Assembly (NCBI GenBank): GCA_947470805.1
Contig: CANIVU010000086.1
Location: forward strand, 1 to 38,561
Source: Acidobacteriota bacterium
GTDB taxonomy: Bacteria > Acidobacteriota > Terriglobia > Bryobacterales > Bryobacteraceae
DNA length: 38,561 nucleotides
Direction of reading: 5' to 3'
Below the pieces are notes generated by a model. It had not been told where the DNA came from. It saw nothing but the letters and a program-made list of their open reading frames with translations, and made no database searches. The stretch's first letter is position 1. Each line of letters begins with the position of its first letter. The position numbers were made by a program, and so were the translations under genes. Below are positions 26,085 through 34,765 of the stretch, in pieces.

Positions 26085-27488
26085 ATGGATCGAAGACAAT
26101 TCCTGATTCGAGCTGGCGGGATTGCATCGTTTTCAGCTGCGGGAGACATCGTCCGTGCGCAAACGAGCAATCAAGGGCCGGCTTTAGTAGAGGCGGTATT
26201 GGAGGCTCGGGAAACCTGGGCGACTCTTGCAGGTAGGCCGGCCCAGCTTTACACGTACAACGGGCAGACGCCTGGACCCATCATCGAGGCCCGGGCGGGC
26301 GATACGATTCGTATTTCCTTCCGCAATGCGCTTTCCGAGACGACAAATCTGCATTTTCACGGGCTCCATGTCTCCCCGGCTGGCAATGCAGATAACAGCT
26401 TTCTCGAAGTACCCAGCGGAGAATCAATAACGTACGAACTGCCGATTCCCAAAGCCCATCCTAGCGGGATGTTCTGGTATCACCCTCACATGCATGGCAG
26501 TGTCGCCCGCCAGGTTTCAAGGGGAATGGCAGGGCTGATCTTGATTCGTGGAGAATTTGATGATCAGCCGGAAGTGCGAGATACGCCCGAGTACTTCATG
26601 GTCCTGCAAGATTTCGATATTTCCGAAGCTGGCTTGGTAAACGAACCGACTACAGCGGAAAAGGCCCGCGGACGCGAAGGCCCGCTCGTTACGGTAAATG
26701 GCAAAGTTAACCCAACCGTTCCGCTCGTCAGTAATGGCTGGACCCGGCTCCGATTGCTCAACGCCTCCTCGTCCCGCTTCTATCGCCTTCGGCTCGAAGG
26801 GCATCGATTCACGATCACAGGAGTTGATGGCGGGCTCGTCACGACGCCGTTTGAAACCGAGGAGCTGCTCCTCGTACCAGGCCAACGCGTGGACGCATTC
26901 GTTCGCGGAGAGGTGCCTTCTGGAGTTTTTCGACTTCTCAACCTGCCCTACGACCGGTTCGGGGCGATGGGCGGCGGTATGAATAGTTTCATCGTCGGAC
27001 GCCTGGCCATGGAACCGCTTGCCGTGGCTTCGTTTGAGTACACGGCTTCAGCGCAAACACAATGGTCCATGCCCGATCGCCTCGCGCCGATTGAAATCCT
27101 ATCCGCACCCCAAGTTCGCCGAACGTTCCGATTTGGTATGGGGATGGGAATGGGCATGTCAGCGGGAGGATTCACAATCAACGGACGATCTTTCGATCCG
27201 AACCGAGTCGACACCCGAGTCGCATTGGGTAGTGTCGAAGATTGGGACCTCATTAACGCGTCTGCGATGGATCATCCCTTTCATATCCACACCAATGCTT
27301 TTCAGATCGTGAGTGGCGCTGATGAGGCCCAGTCTACGTGGAGGGACGTAGTCCTGGTTCCAGCCGGGCGATCAGTTCGTATTCGCTTGCAATTCAGCGA
27401 CTATATCGGCAGGGCGATGTATCACTGCCACATTCTTGACCATGAAGACCTGGGGATGATGGGGATCGTTGATGTGGTCTCAGTGTGA
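26085..27488 (+). CDS. CueO/CumA-like multicopper oxidase, Tat-exported
   Basis: This 467-residue periplasmic oxidase likely turns Cu(I) to Cu(II) using oxygen. The N-terminus MDRRQFLIRAGG is a Tat-type signal. All four copper-ligand motifs are present: HFHG (LHFHGLHV), HPHMHG, HPFHIH and HCHILDHEDLGMM, the last giving the type 1 Cys, His and axial Met. A short Met-rich stretch, GMGMGMGM, near residue 353 resembles Met-rich insertions of copper-resistance oxidases. The start at 26085 is supported by GAGG five bases upstream; a TTG 30 bases earlier is open but unlikely. The copper ATPase gene follows on the same strand 361 bases later, and a decayed C-terminal copy lies at 31516-31683. Confidence 0.93.
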   Translation: MDRRQFLIRAGGIASFSAAGDIVRAQTSNQGPALVEAVLEARETWATLAGRPAQLYTYNGQTPGPIIEARAGDTIRISFRNALSETTNLHFHGLHVSPAGNADNSFLEVPSGESITYELPIPKAHPSGMFWYHPHMHGSVARQVSRGMAGLILIRGEFDDQPEVRDTPEYFMVLQDFDISEAGLVNEPTTAEKARGREGPLVTVNGKVNPTVPLVSNGWTRLRLLNASSSRFYRLRLEGHRFTITGVDGGLVTTPFETEELLLVPGQRVDAFVRGEVPSGVFRLLNLPYDRFGAMGGGMNSFIVGRLAMEPLAVASFEYTASAQTQWSMPDRLAPIEILSAPQVRRTFRFGMGMGMGMSAGGFTINGRSFDPNRVDTRVALGSVEDWDLINASAMDHPFHIHTNAFQIVSGADEAQSTWRDVVLVPAGRSVRIRLQFSDYIGRAMYHCHILDHEDLGMMGIVDVVSV

Positions 27489-27849
27489 GCTTGATCTGCG
27501 ACACTCCATACCTGAAGACTGACAAGCATATCGCTCACGCTCGCTGGCTGTCACGACATGTCGTAGTACGTTAACCCGCTCTCGCAGTGACAGACCGACA
27601 ACTGCCAAGATTGTGGGCACCGAGTCGCGTCCTACTCGCCCATCCCATTCAAACGAGAATAGGTCAGGTGGACGAGACCGCGTCCGTGCCCGCCGGGCCC
27701 ATCTAGCGTCCTCGCCATAATCATCGACAACGGTTGTAATTGAGACTTCCGTTCGCCTGACCGTTACTGTAATGTTGAGCAGCGTGGTCCGTCAACAGTG
27801 CCGAGAGAGGGGCCGGAGAAGGCTCCCTCCGAGAACAAAAGGGGATACC
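27489..27849. other. intergenic region upstream of copper ATPase
   Basis: No gene supported. A minus-strand frame ending at 27488 is open for about 100 codons but has no start or known motif. No CueR-type or CsoR-type operator was recognised. The ribosome site AAAAGGGGA lies before the ATPase start at the right end. Confidence 0.4.
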
Positions 27850-30306
27850 ATGCCTGAAGATTCGCACGATCATATACAAACTCTTACCGTCGCCAAAGTG
27901 AAAGATCCGGTGTGTGGGATGGATGTAGATCCGCACGCCGCGGCCGGACATGCGGAGCACCACGGCCACAACTATTACTTCTGCAGTGGGCATTGCGCCT
28001 CAAAATTCAATTTCGATCCCGAGAAGTACATTGGAGCGCCGAAAGAATTGTTCCCGCAAGAGTCGCCTAAACAGGAGGCTTCCGGAGAATATACCTGTCC
28101 TATGCATCCCGATGTCCGCCAAGCAGGACCGGGTAGTTGCCCCCTCTGTGGGATGGGCTTGGAGCCGGTTACGGTTGCGCCACCAGAAGCAAAGACGGAA
28201 TATACGTGTCCGATGCATCCGGAAATTGTCCGTGATGTCCCGGGCGACTGCCCGATCTGCGGGATGGCGTTGGAGCCAAGAACCGTCACGATCGACGAGG
28301 GCGAAAATCACGAATTGATCGACATGCGCAGGCGCTTCTGGATTTCCGCCGCGCTCAGTCTTCCCGTGTTCCTCTCAGCGATGGGAGATTCCTTTCCCGG
28401 GCTGGACCAAATCGCAACTGCCAGAACTCGAACCATTTTTGAGGCAGCCCTCACGACTCCAGTCGTCCTTTGGGGAGGATGGCCATTCTTCGTTCGGGCT
28501 TGGCAATCCATCGTGAACCGCAGCCTGAATATGTTCACTCTCATTGGCCTCGGGACCGGAGCTGCCTATGTTTACAGTGTCGTTGCGACGCTGTTCCCAC
28601 ACGTCTTCCCGCCATCATTCGCGGATCACTCCGGCCGCATTTCCGTGTATTTCGAAGCTGCGGCGGTCATCGTAACCCTTGTTCTATTGGGGCAAGTCCT
28701 GGAACTGAAGGCCCGCAGCCAAACTGGAGCAGCCCTCAAAGCGCTGCTAGGCCTGGCGCCAAAGACAGCGCGCCTCGTTCAAAACGACGGTGCTGAGGTG
28801 GACGTGCCTCTTGCGCACGTCAAAGTTGGGGACAAGCTTCGTGTGCGTCCGGGCGAAAAGATACCGGTGGATGGATCGGTCCTCGAAGGCACCAGCAACG
28901 TAGATGAATCCATGGTGACGGGTGAGCCAATCCCGGTCGAGAAGCGGGCAGGAGATCGTGTGACCGGAGCCACTGTGAACGGAAACGGATCGCTGATTAT
29001 GCGTGCCGAGCGGGTTGGGTCGGACACTCTGCTCGCTCAAATTGTCCAAATGGTTTCGCAGGCTCAAAGAAGCCGAGCGCCGATCCAGAAGTTGGCGGAC
29101 CAGGTTGCAGGGTACTTCGTACCGATTGTCGTGGCGATTGCCCTGGTCACGTTCGCTGTATGGGGGCTCTGGGGGCCTGACCCGAAGATGGCCCATGCCC
29201 TGATCAATGCGGTCGCGGTCCTGATCATCGCCTGCCCTTGCGCTTTGGGCCTGGCAACGCCAATGTCCATCATGGTCGCCATGGGGAGGGGTGCAACGGT
29301 CGGCGTGCTGTTCAAGAATGCCGAGGCGATCGAGTCCATGAGAAAGGTGGACACTTTGATCGTCGACAAGACCGGCACGCTGACGGAGGGCAAACCCCAA
29401 CTTGTCAGTGTGAAACCTGCGCCGGGTTTTGACGAAGCCCAAATACTTCGTTGGGCCGGCACCCTGGAGCGGGCCAGCGAACATCCATTAGCGGCGGCAA
29501 TCGTCTCCGGTGCAACCGAAAGGGGCGTAGCATTCGGTTCAGCGGAGGCGTTCCAATCTATAACCGGGCAAGGCGTGGAAGCGCTGGTCGACGGCACCAA
29601 GATCTCTATTGGAAATCGAAAGCTTATGGAATCCTCCGGCGCTGAGATCGGCGCAAGTCTTCAAGATGCGGAGATTATGCAGGCGGAAGGCCAGACGGTG
29701 ATGTACCTGAGCGCCAGCGGTAAGTTCGCGGGTCTCATCGGCGTAGCAGACCCGATCAAACCGACTACGATCGAAGCGATCCAGGAACTCCGAAAAGAGG
29801 GGATACGAGTTGTGATGCTCACCGGCGACAGCTTGACTACGGCCAAGGCGGTAGCGGCTCGGTTGCATATCGACGAAGTCGTCGCCGAAGTTCTGCCGCA
29901 GGACAAAAGAGCGAAGGTTCAGGAATTGCAGAACGCGGGCCGGTTCGTCGCGATGGCGGGAGACGGCATCAACGACGCCCCTGCGCTGGCCCAAGCCCAA
30001 GTAGGCATCGCCATGGGCACCGGCACTGACGTTGCTATGCAAAGTGCGGGTGTGACGCTGGTGAAAGGCGATCTGCGCGGCATCGCGCGGGCGCGTCTTC
30101 TAAGCCAGGGGACGATGAGCAATATTCGCCAAAATCTCTTTTTTGCGTTCGTCTACAACGCCATCGGCGTGCCGATCGCCGCAGGAGTGCTGTATCCGTT
30201 CTTCGGACTCTTGCTGAGCCCTATGATTGCAGCGGCGGCGATGAGCCTCAGTTCAGTCTCCGTAGTGGCGAATGCATTGCGGCTTCGGGCCCTTCGGCTC
30301 AATTGA
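27850..30306 (+). CDS. copA: CopA-like P1B-1 copper-exporting ATPase with YHS and two heavy-metal-binding domains
   Basis: This 818-residue ATPase has an unusual N-terminus: a YHS domain ([12 protein letters not shown] ... [12 protein letters not shown], residues about 18-60), then two heavy-metal-binding domains, each with YTCPMHP and CP[LI]CGM. The transmembrane copper site CPC is at 462-464 ([11 protein letters not shown]), phosphorylation at DKTGT (Asp near 506), SEHPLAAAI for the nucleotide domain and [10 protein letters not shown] at the hinge. The last helices carry the [13 protein letters not shown] and [15 protein letters not shown] motifs of P1B-1 Cu(I)/Ag(I) pumps. The start at 27850 has GGGG five to eight bases upstream. 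It directly precedes the ECF sigma factor gene. Confidence 0.93.
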   Translation: MPEDSHDHIQTLTVAKVKDPVCGMDVDPHAAAGHAEHHGHNYYFCSGHCASKFNFDPEKYIGAPKELFPQESPKQEASGEYTCPMHPDVRQAGPGSCPLCGMGLEPVTVAPPEAKTEYTCPMHPEIVRDVPGDCPICGMALEPRTVTIDEGENHELIDMRRRFWISAALSLPVFLSAMGDSFPGLDQIATARTRTIFEAALTTPVVLWGGWPFFVRAWQSIVNRSLNMFTLIGLGTGAAYVYSVVATLFPHVFPPSFADHSGRISVYFEAAAVIVTLVLLGQVLELKARSQTGAALKALLGLAPKTARLVQNDGAEVDVPLAHVKVGDKLRVRPGEKIPVDGSVLEGTSNVDESMVTGEPIPVEKRAGDRVTGATVNGNGSLIMRAERVGSDTLLAQIVQMVSQAQRSRAPIQKLADQVAGYFVPIVVAIALVTFAVWGLWGPDPKMAHALINAVAVLIIACPCALGLATPMSIMVAMGRGATVGVLFKNAEAIESMRKVDTLIVDKTGTLTEGKPQLVSVKPAPGFDEAQILRWAGTLERASEHPLAAAIVSGATERGVAFGSAEAFQSITGQGVEALVDGTKISIGNRKLMESSGAEIGASLQDAEIMQAEGQTVMYLSASGKFAGLIGVADPIKPTTIEAIQELRKEGIRVVMLTGDSLTTAKAVAARLHIDEVVAEVLPQDKRAKVQELQNAGRFVAMAGDGINDAPALAQAQVGIAMGTGTDVAMQSAGVTLVKGDLRGIARARLLSQGTMSNIRQNLFFAFVYNAIGVPIAAGVLYPFFGLLLSPMIAAAAMSLSSVSVVANALRLRALRLN

Positions 30307-30350
30307 TCGGGAGCAGGCTAAGGATAACTGAGAGGTGCTACGGTGGTGGC

Positions 30351-30926
30351 ATGTCCACCTCGGAGTCCCCTGGACGTCTGTCACCTCAAGCTCTGGACCG
30401 ACTGGTTGCGAGCCGTCAGCAGTTCTTAGCCTTTCTCCGCAAGCGCGTTGGTTCTGCAGAAGCGGCCGAGGACATCCTTCAGGCCGCCTTCGTCAAAAGC
30501 ATTGAAAAAGGCGGATCCGTGCGAGATGAAGAGACGGTAGTTGCCTGGTTTTACCGTCTACTCCGCAACGCCATCATCGATTACTACCGGCACCGTGGCT
30601 CGTCGGATCGTACGTTTGAGGCCCTCGCCAATGAACTTCAATTACAACAAGAGCCCGACATCTCATTTAAAGGCGAAATCTGTGGTTGCATCACTGGCGT
30701 GCTTGACACGCTCAAGCCTGAATATCGCGAGGCGCTGGATACAGTCGATCTTCAGGAACAGAGTCTTGCGGATTTGGCCAGCCAAGCCCACATCACGGCC
30801 AACAATGCCGCCGTTCGAGTGCACCGGGCTCGCGAAGCTCTACGTAAGCAGGTAAACGTAACCTGCGGAATCTGCGCCACCCACGGATGCCAGGATTGCA
30901 GTTGCAAATCCGAACGTCCGAAATAG
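30351..30926 (+). CDS. ECF sigma factor with Cys-rich C-terminal tail (CorE-like)
   Basis: This 191-residue sigma-70-family factor has region 2 (about residues 22-85; EDILQAAFVKSIEK, WFYRLLRNAIIDYYR) and region 4 (about 115-168; LADLASQAHITANNAAVRVH). Two Cys clusters stand out: CGC at 111-113 in the linker and CGICATHGCQDCSC at 172-185. ECF factors with a linker CxC and a Cys-rich tail (CorE of Myxococcus) act as direct metal-sensing sigma factors without an anti-sigma protein, and none is seen next to this gene. It starts 44 bases after copA stops. Direct copper, or zinc/cadmium, sensing is inferred from this resemblance and from its neighbours. Confidence 0.88.
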   Translation: MSTSESPGRLSPQALDRLVASRQQFLAFLRKRVGSAEAAEDILQAAFVKSIEKGGSVRDEETVVAWFYRLLRNAIIDYYRHRGSSDRTFEALANELQLQQEPDISFKGEICGCITGVLDTLKPEYREALDTVDLQEQSLADLASQAHITANNAAVRVHRAREALRKQVNVTCGICATHGCQDCSCKSERPK

Positions 30927-31014
30927 AATCCGCTCTCTGAGTGTAAGGTTGGACGGTCGTGATCGTCAGCACCAGCGAAGGGCAACTTTCAGCCCTCGAA
31001 AGCGAGACTATCCA

Positions 31015-31422
31015 ATGACCAACACAATTGCAGTAGCTTCTGATGTCGCTCTTCTCGACCGGAAATTGAATCATCTGATCCAACGCGGAGAAATTCTCAA
31101 GGCGTTCGAACTTTACTACGCGGACAATGTGACGATGCAGGTGAATGACGAGAAAGCAACCGTCGGGAAGGCAGCCAATCGGGTTCGCGAACTTGAATTC
31201 TTGGCCTCCATCGAGACAGTCCATCAGACGAAACTCCTGTCCGAAGCTATCCAGGACGACGTCGGCTTCAGCGAATGGGAGCTCGATGCAACGTATCGGG
31301 GTAGCGGGCGCACGGTTCGTCACCAGGTGCGGGTGCGGCGATGGGCGGAAGGCAAGGTGATAAGCGAACAGCTTTATTGCGGCGCTGAAAAGCCATTCCG
31401 TCAGAGCTGTTGCTGCCACTAA
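31015..31422 (+). CDS. NTF2/SnoaL-like small protein with CCCH tail
   Basis: This 135-residue cytosolic protein has no signal peptide. It has the alpha-beta cone fold features of SnoaL-like proteins: an N-terminal helix, FELYYADNVTMQVNDEKATV, a second helix, then strands (VGFSEWELDATYRGSGRTVR; HQVRVRRWAEGKVISEQLYC). The protein ends with SCCCH, an unusual Cys-rich tail that could bind a soft metal. It follows the Cys-rich sigma factor on the same strand after 88 bases. Function unknown; a metal-linked role is inference from the tail and location. The ribosome site is weak (GAGACT before the ATG). Confidence 0.7.
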   Translation: MTNTIAVASDVALLDRKLNHLIQRGEILKAFELYYADNVTMQVNDEKATVGKAANRVRELEFLASIETVHQTKLLSEAIQDDVGFSEWELDATYRGSGRTVRHQVRVRRWAEGKVISEQLYCGAEKPFRQSCCCH

Positions 31423-31440
31423 TCTCCCGGCCTGATTCAC

Positions 31441-31490
31441 GCCGGCGCGGATTTCCAGGAGCGGGTTTCTCCTCTCCTGGTCCCGCCGGC
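31441..31490 (+). terminator. two-part stem-loop, possible terminator
   Basis: Outer arms GCCGGCG (31441-31447) and CGCCGGC (31484-31490) and inner arms CCAGGAG (31455-31461) and CTCCTGG (31474-31480) are perfect complements. The structure lies 19 bases after the NTF2-like gene. There is no T-run after it, so it may terminate weakly or stabilise the transcript end. Confidence 0.5.
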
Positions 31491-31515
31491 TTCGAGCCAA
31501 AGGAGTCAGTTTGAG

Positions 31516-31683
31516 ATGGCTACGAGGATGGTTCTTTTCCGCTTGCGGTTCGGTGACTATATCGGCAGAGCGATGTAGCCCTCTCTAACTCCTAACCAAG
31601 GGGAGCTGGGGATGATGGAAATTGTCGAAGCTGTTGCCGAGTACTCGGTGCAATCAGCGCGGAACGATCAATCAATACTCTGA
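31516..31683 (+). pseudogene. decayed C-terminal fragment of a multicopper oxidase
   Basis: Read from 31516, the frame gives RMVLFRLRFGDYIGRAM, a TAG stop at 31576-31578, then after nine codons ELGMMEIVEAVAEY and a TGA at 31681-31683. The intact oxidase ends FSDYIGRAM, ten residues holding HCH..D.H, then LGMMGIVDVV. The spacing between the conserved blocks is identical, so this is a colinear remnant in which the Cys/His copper ligands have been lost. It has no domain large enough to be functional. Confidence 0.75.
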
Positions 31684-31686
31684 AGC

Positions 31687-32910
31687 TTAATGATAGATCG
31701 TGAAGCTGCCGTCCGGATACGCAATTGGTGCGGCGAAACTCCAGGTTGGAACACCTGGGAGCGTGCCTCTTGCGCCGGTAGGCTGGCCAGCGGCGTTGTA
31801 GCATTGCCACGCAAGCGATCCACCACGCTGCCAACCGGTTCCCTCCGTCCACACCAACAACAATTCACCCTTATTGTTGACGGCGACGCGAGGGTGTTTA
31901 CGCCCTTTGCCTTCACCCGGGGCGGGCACTGGTTCGGCCTTGAAATTCAACTCACTGTCGACAGTCGTCCAATACACCTGTGAGCCTGTCTCCCAAGCGG
32001 CGACTACGCCGACGGCACTCTCGGCGAAATCCACACTGCTCATCGGACACGCATTGATATCCCATTTGTGAAGCAGTTTGCCTCTGAATTTCTCGCCTCT
32101 GTCGCTGGAGCGGAGGAGGTAAATGTCCCTGTGAATAGACTCTCGGGCAGAGCGGTACATGGTGAGAAGATTACCGCGCCCATCGACGAACGACTTCATT
32201 CCGCAGCACCCGCACGCTCCGGTAGGCTCAGTCCACGACTTCTTCTCCTGGCTGAATGAGGTCCCATCGTCGTGAGAAGCGACGATCCGCACCTGTCTCC
32301 GCGCCTCGCCCTGCAACTCACCTTGGGCCTCTTGGAGACCGATGCCATGCCAGGTGACGTATACATTGCCTGCTTTGTCCGCAGCGACCGATCCGCCGCC
32401 GTCTAGACCGAAGGAATCCTTCATGAGGTTTCGTTGCGGCTCGAAGGCTGTGCCGGAATCATTGAGCCGGGTGTATAACATCGGCGCACCGGGCTTTCCG
32501 GAGTCGGGATTGACGGGGCCTCCCGGCTTCGCTTTTCCGGAACCGTTCCAAGCCACATGAACTCTTCCATTCCTTCCAACAGCAATCTGGGCCCCGCGAA
32601 TGGTTCCAGCGGCCACGGCACTGCCCGGTGCGTTTACCGGAATTGCGGGTGACCAAGTGGCAGCTTGGTCTTTGGACCGGACATAAAAAAGGTCGCCAGC
32701 AAAAGGGTCGCCTGAGTAGTAGAGCAGGTGGAGAGTCTTTTGGTCGTCAAGTACGATTTGCGGCTGAATGGCGCCGGAAGGTAGACGTGACGTTCTGACG
32801 TCAGTGCTTCCGCCCAAATTGGGGCCAGCGGACAAGCGAGTGACTCCAGTCAATATGCTGCATGCTGTCGCCATGGCGGCTTGCCGTCTAGTCACTGCTC
32901 GGTGTCCCAT
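31687..32910 (-). CDS. exported sialidase-like beta-propeller (BNR/Asp-box) protein
   Basis: This 407-residue protein has a twin-arginine-like N-terminus (TRRQAAMATACSILTG) and at least three Asp-box-like repeats: SKDQAATW, SHDDGTSF and SSDRGEKF, which point to a sialidase-type six-bladed propeller. A compact ACGCCG motif (Cys 233, 235, 236) lies between blades and is not part of the sialidase catalytic set. Catalytic arginines of true sialidases could not be recognised, so enzyme activity is not claimed. The CxCC motif in a metal island may bind copper; this is inference. Confidence 0.75.
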   Translation of the reverse strand: MGHRAVTRRQAAMATACSILTGVTRLSAGPNLGGSTDVRTSRLPSGAIQPQIVLDDQKTLHLLYYSGDPFAGDLFYVRSKDQAATWSPAIPVNAPGSAVAAGTIRGAQIAVGRNGRVHVAWNGSGKAKPGGPVNPDSGKPGAPMLYTRLNDSGTAFEPQRNLMKDSFGLDGGGSVAADKAGNVYVTWHGIGLQEAQGELQGEARRQVRIVASHDDGTSFSQEKKSWTEPTGACGCCGMKSFVDGRGNLLTMYRSARESIHRDIYLLRSSDRGEKFRGKLLHKWDINACPMSSVDFAESAVGVVAAWETGSQVYWTTVDSELNFKAEPVPAPGEGKGRKHPRVAVNNKGELLLVWTEGTGWQRGGSLAWQCYNAAGQPTGARGTLPGVPTWSFAAPIAYPDGSFTIYH

Positions 32911-32991
32911 TCCGCCAGTTTATACCTGCGGCCTACGAGGGCGGCGTCTAATCCAAGCTTCAGCGCCAAGTGCCTGCCCGAAACGACGTTT

Positions 32992-33039
32992 AAATGCTCA
33001 CGCACCGGCGCACTTTTGGGCGCCGGTGCGTGAACATTT
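32992..33039 (-). terminator. long inverted repeat, probable terminator
   Basis: Two 20-base arms (32992-33011 and 33020-33039) are complementary at 19 positions around an eight-base loop; the core CACGCACCGGCGC / GCGCCGGTGCGTG is perfect. It lies 50 bases downstream of the minus-strand gene at 33090-33491 and is followed on that strand by ATTTAAA, so it probably ends that transcript. Confidence 0.65.
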
Positions 33040-33089
33040 CCTGCTGACTTTAGATCAATCACACAAATCTGGCTGCCAAGACCGGGAAG

Positions 33090-33491
33090 CTACTTCTTCT
33101 CCTTTGCCATTGCCTCGTGAGCCGCGGCCATCGCCTTCATCTCTGCGGCAGCCTTACGGCAGTGCTCAGCATAGTATTTGCAGTGTTCCGGAGTATTGCC
33201 AGACATCGGCGTCTTGGCGCCCGGCTGCGGGTGCTTTGCGTACTCTTCGGCAAGGGCCTCGTGTTCAACTGCATCTGCTTCATGCTTGGCGGCCATCGCG
33301 TTGAAGTGACGAGCCAATTTCATGTGGTCGGCTGGCGTTTTCGCATTTGCGACGAGGGCCATGACCTCTTTGGGCTTCAGCACACCCTTGGACTCCATCG
33401 CTGTTGCAACTCCACCGGCAACCGTGAACAGCAAGGCGAAAAGTGAAACGGTGGCGACTGTTCGGAACCACCGGGTCTTAGTTACGGTCAT
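33090..33491 (-). CDS. small exported His/Met-rich helical protein
   Basis: This 133-residue protein has a signal peptide (VATVSLFALLFTVAGGVATA). The mature part is mostly helical, with many His, Met, Glu and Ala: DHMKLARHFNAMAAKHEADA, VEHEALAEEYAKH, and HCKYYAEHCRKAAAEMKAMA near the end. Two Cys and regularly spaced His suggest metal binding in the periplasm. The start at 33491 is supported by AGGAG eight bases upstream. I do not know a characterised relative. Confidence 0.75.
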   Translation of the reverse strand: MTVTKTRWFRTVATVSLFALLFTVAGGVATAMESKGVLKPKEVMALVANAKTPADHMKLARHFNAMAAKHEADAVEHEALAEEYAKHPQPGAKTPMSGNTPEHCKYYAEHCRKAAAEMKAMAAAHEAMAKEKK

Positions 33492-33842
33492 TTGAAAAAC
33501 TCCTTTTGTCGGGTTCAGCAACTTGGTGAGCCTTGACGCCCTAGTAAATGCACGTTTGCAGCCAATCGGTTCTCACGCGTAGATTCAGCGGTTTGCGGTC
33601 CGCGCGAGCGCCGACGGCGGTTGCGGTTGCCTCAAGAAGAACAGCCGGTGGAGAGAATTCGGCAGCACCCATCGGAACCCAGGGTGGGTTCCTTTACGCT
33701 GGTGCTCGTTCGCAATTGCCCCGAGTCGCCCCAATCTTCGAATACGCAGGCTGTGCATTGGTCTGCGGGTGGAACCAAAGCCGGAGTCGAAGTTGCCGTA
33801 GTTCGCTATTGGGTGTAGCATCAGGGCAATGGAGGCGCCCCA
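33492..33842. other. intergenic region, no supported gene
   Basis: Divergent promoter region between the His/Met-rich gene (minus) and the NosL-like gene (plus). Several frames are open but none has a start with ribosome site or a known motif. No operator was recognised. Confidence 0.4.
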
Positions 33843-34334
33843 ATGGATAGGCGAAGCTTCGCTGCTACATTAGTGGCGGTTCCGACGCTCACGGCGTTGG
33901 GCTACGCCAGCTGGCGTTACCTAAGGCACAAGGATGAGCATACTTGCAGAGCCTGTTCCCGACCAGTGCACGCTCAAACGCGAACGATTGCAGCAATAGA
34001 AAGCAAACGCGGCGTCTACTGCTGCCTTGCGTGTGCGCTCTCGGAACATCGGCAGCTTGGGATGCCAGTCCAAATTGTGGAACTGGCCGATTATCTTGGT
34101 GGCCCCGCCATGATGCCATCGGATGCGTTCCTGGTACAAGGCAGTGAGATCAACCCATGCAAAGGCCAGAGCACCGCCGTCACAACGGACAAACAGCCAA
34201 TGCATTCCCATTTTGACCGCTGTTCGCCGAGCATGCTTGCATTCCGCGATAGGAAGTCCGCTCAAAAACTCGCGGCTGAACATGGAGGCCAAGTCATTGC
34301 ATTTTCAGAAATGGCCTCCCAGTTTTCGCGCTAA
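33843..34334 (+). CDS. NosL-like copper-binding accessory protein
   Basis: This 163-residue protein has an MDRRSFAATLVAVP Tat-like start and an early membrane segment. The mature part carries CRACSRPV, YCCLACAL and HSHFDRCSPSML, with an ending AAEHGGQVIAFSEM that resembles NosL/nitrous-oxide-reductase accessory proteins, which carry Cu(I). No nos genes are nearby, so a general copper chaperone role is more likely; this is inference. The ribosome site GGAGG lies seven bases before the ATG. It converges with the small gene at 34344-34727, nine bases apart. Confidence 0.7.
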   Translation: MDRRSFAATLVAVPTLTALGYASWRYLRHKDEHTCRACSRPVHAQTRTIAAIESKRGVYCCLACALSEHRQLGMPVQIVELADYLGGPAMMPSDAFLVQGSEINPCKGQSTAVTTDKQPMHSHFDRCSPSMLAFRDRKSAQKLAAEHGGQVIAFSEMASQFSR

Positions 34335-34343
34335 GGATCCAGG

Positions 34344-34727
34344 CTACTGGGCGAGATCCACTTTCTCGATTTTGATTCCCTTGAGACCAGCTTTCGCCAT
34401 GACGGTGCCCGTGACCGTAACCTTCTTCTCGATGAATGGCATCAGCTTTGTGTTCGGGTTTCCATGATCCATGGAGATGGAAACGTAGATCTCCTTGCCA
34501 TCAAAAACCGCGAGCGGGTTTCCGGCTCGCGCGCACGCTTCGGCGCACTTCGCGTGCTTTTCGCCAGAACTGTTATGGCCGACGAAGCAAGCGATGTCCA
34601 CTACCTGTCCAGTGATCTGGACGGTCTTCGCGCCGCCATGTTCATGTGAGTGCTGGGCCCATGCGGCGGTTCCACAAATGGCTACGGCGCTCAATCCGAG
34701 CGTGATGAGTCTTAATTTCAGGTTCAC
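34344..34727 (-). CDS. small exported His/Cys protein, OB-like
   Basis: This 127-residue protein starts with GTG, supported by AGGAG seven bases upstream. A signal peptide (LGLSAVAICGTAAWA) is followed by HSHEHGG, then ITGQVVDIACFVGHNSSGEK, HAKCAEACARAGNPLAV and a beta-rich end (KKVTVTGTVMAKAGLKGIKI). The same pattern of Cys, then Cys-xx-x-Cys, then a strand-rich tail occurs in the next gene, so the two are likely paralogues. Relatives are common in Acidobacteriota and Planctomycetes, to my knowledge uncharacterised. Copper or silver binding is inferred from the neighbouring cusA. Confidence 0.78.
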   Translation of the reverse strand: MNLKLRLITLGLSAVAICGTAAWAQHSHEHGGAKTVQITGQVVDIACFVGHNSSGEKHAKCAEACARAGNPLAVFDGKEIYVSISMDHGNPNTKLMPFIEKKVTVTGTVMAKAGLKGIKIEKVDLAQ

Positions 34728-34765
34728 AGGTAATCTCCTTGGTATTTGAATGGTGTGAGCGAACT

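Noticed and set aside
27489-27797. Minus-strand frame open for about 100 codons ending at 27488
   Set aside because: No ATG or GTG with a ribosome site, no known motif, and an amino-acid make-up rich in Arg and Ser as in shadow frames.
31576-31578. In-frame stop in the oxidase remnant as a possible recoding site
   Set aside because: It is TAG, not TGA; the copper ligands next to it are lost too, so decay is the better explanation.
33548-33850. Plus-strand open frames between the His/Met-rich and NosL-like genes
   Set aside because: All three frames are partly open, none has a start signal or protein-like pattern.
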